From: Sarocladium kiliense
Lineage: Eukaryota; Ascomycota; Sordariomycetes; Hypocreales; Sarocladiaceae
Length of the DNA: 64,000 nucleotides
Assembly (NCBI GenBank): GCA_030734395.1
Contig: JAUZTG010000048.1
Span: 2,046,001-2,110,000, forward strand
Reading direction: 5' to 3'
The notes beneath the pieces are model-generated. The model did not search any database, was not told where the DNA came from, and was given only the letters and a program-made list of their open reading frames with translations. Made by a program: the position numbers and the translations under genes. Each line of letters begins with the position of its first letter. Within the stretch, counting starts at the first letter, position 1. Below are positions 44,933 through 54,274 of this stretch, in pieces.

Positions 44933-46673
44933 CTAAGGCCCTCGGTATTGGTTCATGAATTGGATGGCCTGCTCGATTGGATACCCAATGAACACGGGTC
45001 CTGTGAAGACCATCGGTGGTACCTGACCCGCCGTAGGTTGGCCCAAAGTCGGATTGATGAATGCTGGTTGTGGAGCTGCTTGGGTGTGTTGTGGTTGCGG
45101 TGAGGGTGAAGGAGTGGCTCCATGCATCTGAGGTGCCTGCTTCAAGGGGGTCACTGGAGGCGGACCACCATAAGACATTTGTGGCCCAGGGGACATGTCT
45201 CCCAGCTTCATGTCGGATGTCAAGCCAGCCATGGCAGATAGCTTGGTGTGATCGAAAGGGCACTTGCCTGAGGGTTTGGACGCCCCGGAATCTGGTGGGC
45301 TCAGCCTTGGCATGTGCACAGGAGCAGGCGGAGGTGACATGGGTAGACCGTGACCTGAGTACGTGTCAGGCACAGGGACGGATATACCCCAAGGTCTGCT
45401 TGGCGATTCACCGACGCGAACCTCCTTGAGCGGCCTATCGAAGTGACCATCACGTTCTGGATCTACCTCCTGCTGGTGCTGCTCGGCTTCCGGGTCGGTC
45501 GTGACACTGATAGCCTGGGCCCATGTCTCCACCCTCTGGTTTGATGCACCATCCGCGTCTGCTGGCACTTGGGCATCATCCGCATCCTCAGGCAACATGG
45601 GCTGATGAAGCTGACTAAGGCCTTCAATCATGCTCACAACGTTGCCATATTTGGAGTCAAGTTTCCGAATCTGATGCTCGTTCTTCTGATAGCGACGTAG
45701 GCAGACTTCATGGCTCCGGGGCAGCTCATGTTTGTGTGCCTCGACATAGTTGGCTATCTCCTCGGGCGAATGCTTGTCCATGAAGCGGATAGGACACTTG
45801 ATACTCGCAGTTGCATTGGTGCCGGCCTGTGAAGCCGGTTCCTCAAACATCGCTGCGCAGATAGGGTCGGATGGTGGGTGGGGAACATGGCTTTGACCAT
45901 CGTGGATATGCGGCGCCTCCGGCTCATCGTCCGATGGCGCGGAGAGCTTGGTGAAGGGGCATTGCAAGTCTCCCTTCTTACCCTCAACGGTATAGTCATG
46001 TTCTAGTTGCGTTGACATGGAGGTCTGATGAGACTTAGATGTCTGCGAATAGGTCACCCGGCTCGAGTCGGTGGTCTTGCTAGTCTCCCGGCGGGAGGCA
46101 AGTTGAGAAGCCATGCGTCGACCGTCCCGAATCACGAGTGCAAGCTGGTGTTGAGATACTGAAGCTGTCTTTTGTGGGAGAGGAACCGCCGCGTTCTCGT
46201 CGACAGGTGTATGTGGAGGAAGCTGGAGGTTCGCGAGCGTCTCGGCTATCTCGGGAGCGGCCGGAGCATACTTGTCGGCCAAGTATTGGAACTGCAGGAA
46301 GAAAGGCATCAATGTTAGTTTAAATGCTTGACTTAAGAATGCATGCATATTGATGAAGCGGATGCCAGAGGAGGATATCAGAAAGTGGTAAAGTTGTCGG
46401 TCTCAGCAGACGGGCCAAAGATGGCCGCTGCTCTTGATCTAGAGCTAAAGTTTTTCATCATGTAGAATGTGGGCCAGGGAACGCGGGTTGGAGGTAATGA
46501 ATACGAAAATGAGACAACAAGGAGCTGTATATGTGTTGACTTACCTGTTCGTGAGCAAAGCGAAGCTTGTGCTCAAGCACGGTGCGGCGGTCAGTAAGGG
46601 TCTGGACCTCGTCGGCTAGGGTGTTGAAAGCGTCCGCCAGCGTGTGAGCGAGATGGAGGTCATTCACGCCCAT
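44933..46673 (-). CDS. Unrecognised fungal protein with repeated Cys-Pro-Phe/Ile motifs
   Basis: Two exons: 46673-46545 and 46291-44933, giving 495 aa. The intron is 253 nt, long for this window, with GTAAGT donor and TTCCTGCAG acceptor. Exon 1 encodes a short coiled coil (LAHTLADAFNTLADEVQTLT to LEHKLRFAHEQ). Three Cys-Pro motifs are spread along the chain: LQCPFTKLSA, IKCPIRFMDKHSPEEIANYV and GKCPFDHTKLSAMAG, each near His residues. The block CLRRYQKNEHQIRKLDSKYG is the most conserved-looking part. The C-terminal 120 residues are Pro/Gln-rich and end in IGYPIEQAIQFMNQYRGP. No signal peptide or membrane helix. I suspect a fungal-specific family with a metal-binding or cysteine-based role, but cannot name it. 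Confidence 0.8.
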
Positions 46674-47427
46674 GCCGACGGAGAGAAGCTGGTGCAGAGG
46701 CGGGATGGGATGGGCAGCGAGGAGGCTAGGGTGAAACCACGCGTGCGATGGTGTGTGTGGGAGTAAGGCAAAGGAGGAGAAGCGTCGGGAGCTACATTGT
46801 GGTTGGATTGGGATTGGGAGGGAGGGAGAGAGGGAGGGAGGAGAAGGAGTGTGACGACGGAATGGAAGAATGGGGGCCCCTCGCTCGTGACCCTTTGGTG
46901 GCAGAAGAGCTTTGTCAGCTGTTTTCGTGGGCGCCGTCCTATTTCTCCAAATCTGCTTTTAGCTACCCTAGAGCATAACCAGGTGGTGATGGTTGCATCT
47001 CTTGGTCATCATTCCCTCATCGTGGAAGACAGGGGTAATTTTTATGTGTTCCTGTGGATTCCATGGAATAGTTATAGCATAGTTCTGAGGGTATGGTTCT
47101 TTGGCTTCATCTCATCAAGTGTCGGCTCGTCATCACCTTGAATTCCATATGCACGTTGCATCCGTCTGACCACCACGCATCCATCGCTACAGCTTAGTTG
47201 CCAGCGAAGAACCAAAAGTTCCATGCTGATGCAGAATCTCTCTCCATGGATCTGATTGCCTGATCAAATGCAGAACTGTTCTGGTACTTGAACTATACAT
47301 ATATTAAGGGAAGTCTCCTCTGTCAAGTCCTTTCGAAGATCGGCTTTCTCATCTGCATGGATCCCCACGCCGTCACACAGGCCACGACTTATCTTCCTCC
47401 CCTGCCTATCTCTACCAACTAGCCGCA
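46674..47427. other. Divergent intergenic region, unknown protein / S33 peptidase
   Basis: 754 bp. A purine-rich GGGA tract lies at 46815-46850. Nothing else supported. Confidence 0.6.
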
Positions 47428-48858
47428 ATGGTCCTCCGCATCCTCAACAAGAGCGATTTCCCCAAGATGGACTCAAAGATCTCGATTCAGCCAGCTAAGC
47501 TCATTAGTGAGCAGACTTACATCGCCCCTAAATCTCTCCTTGTCACCGAACTCTTCTTCCAGGTGCCTCTTGATTACTCCCAGCCAGACTCACGAACTAT
47601 TACTCTCTTCGCCCATCGCGTCACCCAGCATTGCACCAGCAAAGAAGACTCAGCCGAGCCGAAGCGCTACCTTGTCTATCTTGAAGGAGGCCCTGGTTTT
47701 GGAAATGCTCCCCCCCAGGATCACCCACTCACGGCCACTGCGCTTGCGAAGGGCTACCAGCTGCTTCTCCTCGACCATCGCGGAACCGGCTTGAGCACTC
47801 CTGTCTCAACGGAGATGCTGAGTGAACTCGGTGATGCGGATGCTCAGGCCAACTATCTTAAGCTCATGCGCCAAGACAATACCGTGCGAGATTGTGAAGC
47901 TGTCCGCAAATGCCTGACTGAAGGATGGCCAGAGCATCTCCAATCCTGGAGCGCCCATGGGCAAAGCTATGGTGGATTTATCAGCATGAGCTACCTTTCA
48001 ATGCACCCCGAGGGACTCAAAGAAGTGTTTCTCACTGGTGGATTGCCACCGATTGGGGTGCCTGTCGACGAGGTGTATCGTAAGACCTTCGGAAAGGCTA
48101 TTGAGCGCAACCAAGCGTACTTCAGCAAGTTTCCTCAGGACACTGAGGCTATCATACAGATCATCAGTTTCGTTAAATCGAGCAGAGAACCAATTGTCCT
48201 GCCAGGAGGCGGATTTCTCACCCCGCAGCGTCTCATGACGCTTGGCTATGCTTTTGGTATGCACGGTGGCTTCGATATGATTCACTCCATCATCCTCCGC
48301 CTCAAAACTTCGCTCGACCAGTTTGGCTTTCTCTCGAGAGCTTCTCTCAGCTCCGTGGAGACTAGCATTCCCTTCGACGACAACATCATCTATGCAATCC
48401 TCCACGAGGCGATCTACTGCGATGGTCCCATCCCATCTGCTTGGTCTGCGAGTCGCGTAGGCAAGCAGACGGACGGTTACTGGTGGCTCAAGGGAGATCA
48501 AGAGAAATCGAGAGCCGATGAGCCCCTCTATTTCAGTGGAGAGCATGTCTTCCCTTTTCACTTTGATACATATGCCGAGTTGCGACCTCTGAAGGAGGTA
48601 GCGGAGAAGCTGGCCCATGTCAACGACTGGCCACCTCTGTACGATGTCGACAGACTGCGCAAGAACGAGGTCCCTGTATATGCGGCGTCGTTTATCGAGG
48701 ATCTCTATGTCAATTACGAACTGGCTTCGCGAACAGCAAAGCTGGTCAAAAACACCAAAGTCTTTGAGACGAACTTGCTGTACCACAACGCGCTGAGAGC
48801 AAAGACGGACGAGGTGCTGCCCCGGCTGTTTAGTCTGCGAGACGAGGTCATTGACTAG
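47428..48858 (+). CDS. Prolyl aminopeptidase-like alpha/beta hydrolase (MEROPS S33)
   Basis: Intronless, 476 aa. Alpha/beta-hydrolase landmarks: oxyanion-hole region YLEGGPGFGNAPP, then LLLDHRGTGLSTP, and the nucleophile elbow HGQSYGGFISM near residue 182. GGPG plus DHRGTG is the S33 proline-iminopeptidase signature, so N-terminal proline release from peptides is the likely activity. The C-terminal Asp/His of the triad should lie around PVYAASFIEDLYVNYELA and LLYHNALRAKTDE; the His in LYHNALR is a candidate. No signal peptide, hence probably cytosolic. ATG 47428 is used; ATG 47467 is an alternative 13 codons later. It converges on the BTB gene 130 bp away. Confidence 0.9.
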   Translation: MVLRILNKSDFPKMDSKISIQPAKLISEQTYIAPKSLLVTELFFQVPLDYSQPDSRTITLFAHRVTQHCTSKEDSAEPKRYLVYLEGGPGFGNAPPQDHPLTATALAKGYQLLLLDHRGTGLSTPVSTEMLSELGDADAQANYLKLMRQDNTVRDCEAVRKCLTEGWPEHLQSWSAHGQSYGGFISMSYLSMHPEGLKEVFLTGGLPPIGVPVDEVYRKTFGKAIERNQAYFSKFPQDTEAIIQIISFVKSSREPIVLPGGGFLTPQRLMTLGYAFGMHGGFDMIHSIILRLKTSLDQFGFLSRASLSSVETSIPFDDNIIYAILHEAIYCDGPIPSAWSASRVGKQTDGYWWLKGDQEKSRADEPLYFSGEHVFPFHFDTYAELRPLKEVAEKLAHVNDWPPLYDVDRLRKNEVPVYAASFIEDLYVNYELASRTAKLVKNTKVFETNLLYHNALRAKTDEVLPRLFSLRDEVID

Positions 48859-48988
48859 ATAGACTCGAGTAAGAGAGAAAAGAGAAAGATACCCTATTCC
48901 TGCGAACAATCTGTGTCGACGCGCCACCTCATTGCCCTGTTGTTTCATGTGTGTTCTTCCTTTGAAGCCAGTAGCTATCCATTGTTTT

Positions 48989-50347
48989 TCAAACCCTCGA
49001 CGACAATTTCTTCTCATGACGCCCGACCTCCATCGCTGGCAGGTTTCGAAACTTATCTTGTATCTCATGCCTCCTGCTCGTCTCCCTCAGCATAGCTGCC
49101 GCAAGCTCCGGGTTCGCAATCAAGAACTCGCCCGTCTCAATCGGTGCATGCTTCCACATCAGCGCCTGCAAGAAGCCGACCCTCGCAAGGACCATGGTCA
49201 ACAGAGGATCCGTTTCTGGAACTCCATCGCGCAGTCGTCCACACAAACGAAGAACCTGAACATGAGCTGCCTCAGTGCCAGCAGTTTCAAGCATATCGAT
49301 CGTGGATCGCATGACGGTTTCTTGGAGGTCATCCATCAGGAAGCGTACGGCACATATGTAAACATCAATGTTTAGTTCGTATGTCATCAGCCAAACCGGC
49401 ATTTCGTGTGGTGGAATACGATTCGTCGGGTGATCGACCCTCTCGCCGTCCAAGAACATTCCTTGTTCTCGGAGTCTTCTCATACGCAGTCTTGGAGCGA
49501 CTGAAACGGGTTCCTCAGGGAACTCGCCGCAGTGTGGGCATCGTCGCCCTGTTCCGGTCACAGCAGCACATCGATCGCACCGGCAGTCAGCTCGGTGGGT
49601 GCCGCGAGACTTCGGATCCGTAGTCCGGGGAGTTCTGCGGCGCTGCTGCCTTTCTCTGAAGGCCGCATCCTCTCCACTGGAGTTGGAGTAAAAGTTACTC
49701 GATGAGGAATCACTGCTGCTGGAGCTGTCGGAGGCCGCATCTGCAGCTGACGAGTCTTCTTGTCTCCCCTTGCCCTTATCCGGCGTGTTCCCTGTGATGT
49801 CTCTGTTAGGCTACATCTACCTACGACGCAATGGCCCATGACTTACTCAGAGCCGAGGTGATCGGCTGTATGGGTTCAAAGCGACCCTCGTATAAGAAGG
49901 CGACAACGAAGTGAAAGATACCAGGCTCTTCTTCTGGAAGATCGATCACTTGATCCTCAGCTTCTTTGAAACCACCACACAGCGCCTTCGCGAACCACTT
50001 TGATTTGATAAGAACATCTCGATGGACCTCGGGACATAGTCAATACCTTTCTTCCACAGCTAGACAGGCACGCGCCTTACGAAGAACGTCTCCACATTCG
50101 GAAACCGCCCGACACGAATCGGAATCGATGGAGAACCGAACCTTCCATCTACTGTCGTGAGCCAGAGATCTTTCTTAGGGTCTACAGATGGCGCAGGCGA
50201 TGGACTTCTCGATCGAGCCTGAAGAACGATTGGGCCATATGTAACAATGACTGGCGCGTGTGATGGAGCGGTTGTCCGAGCCGAAGCTGATAACGACGGA
50301 TTCGGAGCGCTGCTGCTGGCGCCGGCAGATTCTCCAGGCTCCTCCAT
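48989..50347 (-). CDS. BTB/POZ-domain protein with C-terminal Cys cluster
   Basis: Three exons: 50347-50081, 50027-49847 and 49791-48989, giving 416 aa. Introns are 53 and 55 nt. The first splice joins VETFF to VHRDVLIKSKWFAKALCGGF, completing a fungal BTB fold (IPIRVGRFPNVETFFVHRDV through FLYEGRFEP). The acceptor of that intron is CGAG, less usual than YAG. The second splice joins SAL to RNTPDKGKGRQEDSS. A Ser/Asp linker then leads to a compact Cys cluster (DCRCDRCAAVTGTGRRCPHC), likely a zinc site, followed by a helical C-terminal domain. Many fungal genomes have families of such BTB proteins; partners are unknown and may include cullin-3. Confidence 0.85.
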
Positions 50348-50782
50348 GACACTAATCCTTGGTCGGTAGATGAGGCGAAATGTGGAATTCGATTCACGAG
50401 GGGACTAGGCTGGAATCAAGGGAAAGCTTGCGACCGGAAGGGTGAGGGATGCTGACGCTGCAATCGTGCGGCAGAGTGAGGCTGACGCAGATGTCGGCGG
50501 CTAGCAGCAGGGTAACATTCATATGCAAGTCCCGACTTTGGCACGTCCTGCCGTGATGCAGCAGCGCGTATGCAGTGCTCAGCAGAGATAGGCAGATAGG
50601 CCTTTTGTGTAGTAGCAAGCCCCCGACTGAAGAAGGAAGGCCGGAAACCCATCCCGTTTCGTCCTGCGTGGAGAAATGGTTGTTGGTTGAATGCTCAGAC
50701 CACAACGCAGGGATTAGTGATACGTTTCATTGCTGTTTCTGCTTGACAAGGCAACTATTTTTGACATTCCTTTCGCAAGTCT
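50348..50782. other. Intergenic, BTB gene to HELQ gene
   Basis: 435 bp between two minus-strand genes. Nothing supported. Confidence 0.6.
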
Positions 50783-53700
50783 TTATTCGAGATCGAGCTC
50801 AGCTTGCATTTGTACCTCTAGACGCCGTCAGGTTCGATGCCAGGAATATTTGGGTAAATCACTTACGCCACAACCGATTCGCTGCCGAGCTGATAATGTT
50901 GGCCTTATTAAGCAGCTTCTCCTCATATCTACCTCCGTCTTGTCCCTTGAATCGGGATTTGTGAGGTTGGGCCTGGGCAGTCAGGGAGTCTTCAGATCCT
51001 CGAATGGCGCAGTGGACGGTCTTACCTGCATCAGAACGGGAACCAGCTCTTTAGGATCTGCATTTGCAACAGCAGCAACACTTCGGAACCCACTTTCCCA
51101 AAACACTCTCCTGTGGACCAACAATTAGTTTTGATCTGACCAGAGGATGACCTGATACGAACGCGGTTCTGCTCTTGACGAAAGGCAACTTCGCAAGTGC
51201 GAGCAAGTCAGTCCTGGCGCCAGCCATTAATCGGTCGGAGAAGTGGTCCAAAGCCGCCGCCATAACCCTACCTCTGTTAGCTTTGTATCTATGACATCGG
51301 CCAGCAGACTTTACCCCCAACCCATCTGTTCGCAAAACTTGATCATCCCTGCAGCAAAGCCCTGGCATGTTTGTGACAAAGTTTGGACGGTGCCTCGGGG
51401 CATATCATATTTGCGCGCAACGGCATGTATAGGCATCTCATTGCAGAGATCCTGAAGCTGCAACGCGAGATAGAACCGACGGTAGACCCGAGCCTGATCT
51501 AGCTCCGCCGGAGTGCCCTCCTTCATCGTCGCGCCTTGTGCCCTAAGCAAAGTCGGTTAGAGATTATGCGATGCGTGGATAGCTTGGAACTCACAGTCTC
51601 ATGACGGTCGTTGGCTTGATTCCCAAGAAGGAGAGCACACGCAGTCCGCTCTCATCTAAGGAATCAACTGCGTTGCGGAAGATTCTCCAGTTGACAACCG
51701 TGCCAAAGTCTTGTACTGGTGTAAGCATGTACAAAATATGAAGCTCGCCATCCATCACGAACGCTTGGAGGGCTCTTGTTAGCTCCTTATGCACAAAAGA
51801 CCCATAATCAGGGTCGATGCCCGAAGCTACGATGGCGTGGCCCAGCTGAGTCGCCTCAAGACTCGCGTCCTCGTTGCGGGTTACGAAGCCCATTGCCTCT
51901 ATCTCCCCGAGGCCAGCATGCAGACGCTCCTCGATGTTGGCATTCTCATCAGAATGGTACAAGAGCGACCTGTGGAAATGATCCAGTAGAGAGTCGGCAC
52001 TCTGTGCTAACCGGATAGCGATGGCCTCCAGTATGACCCTGGAAAGTGCATCAATACCAAATCTGATCTGCGATTGTGTCGTGACATACCTTTGTAGACG
52101 TCGGTCCTCATCTCTTAAGCAGCTTGAGACGTCCGGAATTTCAGCATTCATCAGATGAACCACATCGTCCAAGTCGTTATCACGACAGCAAAGGTAAGTC
52201 TCTCCGACGGGAGATTTGCCCTGTCTTCCGGCGCGACCTCGCATTTGTCTGAGAAGAGATGGGCCGACAAAATCTCTTCCCATGCGGGCGTTATGAAGAA
52301 TGACTCTCCTGGCTGGCCTGCTATTGCTCAGTCACAGGCTCTCTTGACACAGACAAAGTCGACCTACAAGTTGATGCCAGCTGCGAGGCTGCATGTCGCA
52401 ACGCAAATGAGCAGTGTACCTGAATCATATGCGGCCGCGACTAGATCTCGCTCCTCGGTGGTCAGGCCAGCCTAGTTTTGTCAGAATCGCGAAAGCGGTT
52501 GCCGCAAAGGCCTGAAAATGTTCAGAAAACACACATCTGATAGCCCATGTTAGCGAATAGCACACCTGATGAGCTTCATGAAAGATTGCTTACGATGGAA
52601 GGCAACGCCAGAAAGCACGGTCTCTTCCAAGACCGGATCTACACCCGTACTGAGGCTTCTCAGCTCACTGAGGAGATCGATACGCTTATCCAAAAGTAAG
52701 GGATCAAGTGCCTGTGGAGATGGCATGATACGGCTTAGCCACCGAGCGTCTGACTCGCAGCCATTGCGACTTCCAGCGAAAACGAGTACTCCATAGCCTT
52801 GAGATGCTGTCTCGTACGCCAACGAGAGAACAGAATTCAAGACTGGGTCCCGAAACTCTTTGTGCTGGGATGCCTCAACTCTCCGGGTAGGTGCAGGTGT
52901 AGACTGGGTGGCTGATATGCCATGCAACTGCTCTGCGGATCTCACGAGACTGCGTGTTGAAGCAATTGGGTATACCTTACCATCGTAGACGAGGTGTTCA
53001 TGTATGGGTACAGGCTTGTAACGAGTTTCGTAAGAGTGTGCTCCGAGCCATTTTGCCATCAGGTTCAAATTCTGTGAGTGTGTCAGCAGCGTTAATTCAA
53101 CGGAACCAGTAAATCATACCGGAAGTGTAGCACTCATGCCGATAATCTGCGTGCCCTGGTCAAGGCTGAGGATCTTGGTACCGATCATCTCGAGGAGGTA
53201 GCCACGATGAGCGTCGTCTATCATATGCAGCTCGTCTAAGACAAGACTGCTAAGCTGGCTGACTGATCCGTCTTCAATCGCAATATTGACCAAAGAATTC
53301 GCCTGCGATGACGATCAGCAGTTGGCTTTTGTCTAATGGTTTGCTGCACACCTTTTCCATCGTGCATACTCCGATATCGAAGTCGGACCAGGTAGACCTG
53401 ACTTTGCCTCCACCAAAAAACCCAACCACTCTGAGTGGTTCCATTTCAGCTCGCCGCTTCCACATCGGTATCGTGTCATCATCTCTGGACAAAGTGCTGG
53501 GTCGACATAGATTCTGAACAACGGCGCGCAGGTACCGGACCTTTTCCTGAACGAGCGCGACATAGGGAAGCACGAGAAGGGCCTTAGCTTGGGTCTCAGA
53601 GAGAACACGTTTAATCATGAGCACTGCAAGGAAGTCAGCAACTCTGATGCTTCTGCGCAGGGTAGCTTCTGACCATCTGCAACCAGAGACTTGCCGCCAC

Positions 53701-54274
53701 CAGTTGGTGCACAATATACGAGGTTCTTCATCCCATCCAACAATCCCGGCCCTTTAAGGCAAGTTTTCTGCCAGGGATACATCTCCTTGATACCCAAGGA
53801 AGTAAGATTATGAACGAGAAGATGCGGAAGCTGGTAACTCGAATGAGCCAGAGAAAGCTCCGGATCTGTGAAAGTGGTCGGTGTCGCAGCAATCTGTCTT
53901 CTTTGAGAGTACTCTGACTGACTCTTATCACCGGTGAGATCTACAATAGCGCTTGGCAGAAGTCTCGTCTGCCCAGAGGGTAAACTGCTGGCTCGCCGAA
54001 ATCCCACAGAGCCATGGCTGTTGATGGGTGCAGGACGACTGGGAATGACATCAGTGATAGACCGGCTTCGTTTCTGGCCAGTTTGCAGGGAGGACGATGA
54101 AGCTACAGAATGAGATTGATGCTGCTGTCGAGTTGTATCGAATGTGGTTTCATGAAGTATACCCGGCATTCGGTGCATGGTGGGTGGTGATGGTGCTGGG
54201 GTCAGCCAGCATGATTGAGCACTTGACGTGTCGCGACGAGGTTCTGGATCAGAGACTAGGGCACCATGCCGCAA
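50783..54274 (-). CDS. HELQ / DNA polymerase theta-like Ski2-family DNA helicase
   Basis: Twelve exons: 54274-53674, 53623-53352, 53302-53120, 53071-52594, 52536-52535, 52471-52368, 52317-51595, 51542-51315, 51267-51163, 51110-51026, 50972-50867 and 50817-50783, giving 973 aa. Introns are 47-63 nt. Helicase motifs: APTGGGKS (near 195), DELH (near 315), SATLP (near 350), FHHAGLTTEER (near 511) and QMRGRAGR (near 572). A winged-helix and HELQ-type helical region follows (CEQMGWGVMAAALDHFSDRL, LAKLPFVKSRTARVFWESGF), ending QVQMQAELDLE. HELQ enzymes unwind stalled forks and act in crosslink repair. No polymerase domain is present. The 2-nt exon is needed to keep the frame. Residues 1-150 are disordered and the start is the least certain point. 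Confidence 0.88.
52535..52536 (-). other. Putative 2-nt microexon of the HELQ gene
   Basis: The minus strand reads ...CTATCAG, then AT, then GTGTGT.... The upstream intron 52537-52593 (57 nt) has GTAAGC, a CGCTAAC branch and CAG; the downstream intron 52472-52534 (63 nt) has GTGTGT, a TTCTGAC branch and CTAG. AT joins the C left by exon 4 to form the second His codon of FHHAGL; any direct exon 4 to exon 6 join is out of frame. Confidence 0.65.

Noticed and set aside
47998..49068. 356-codon ORF antisense to the S33 peptidase gene
   Set aside because: It overlaps a strongly supported coding gene over most of its length, has no domain features, and its sequence is what the complement of coding DNA yields.
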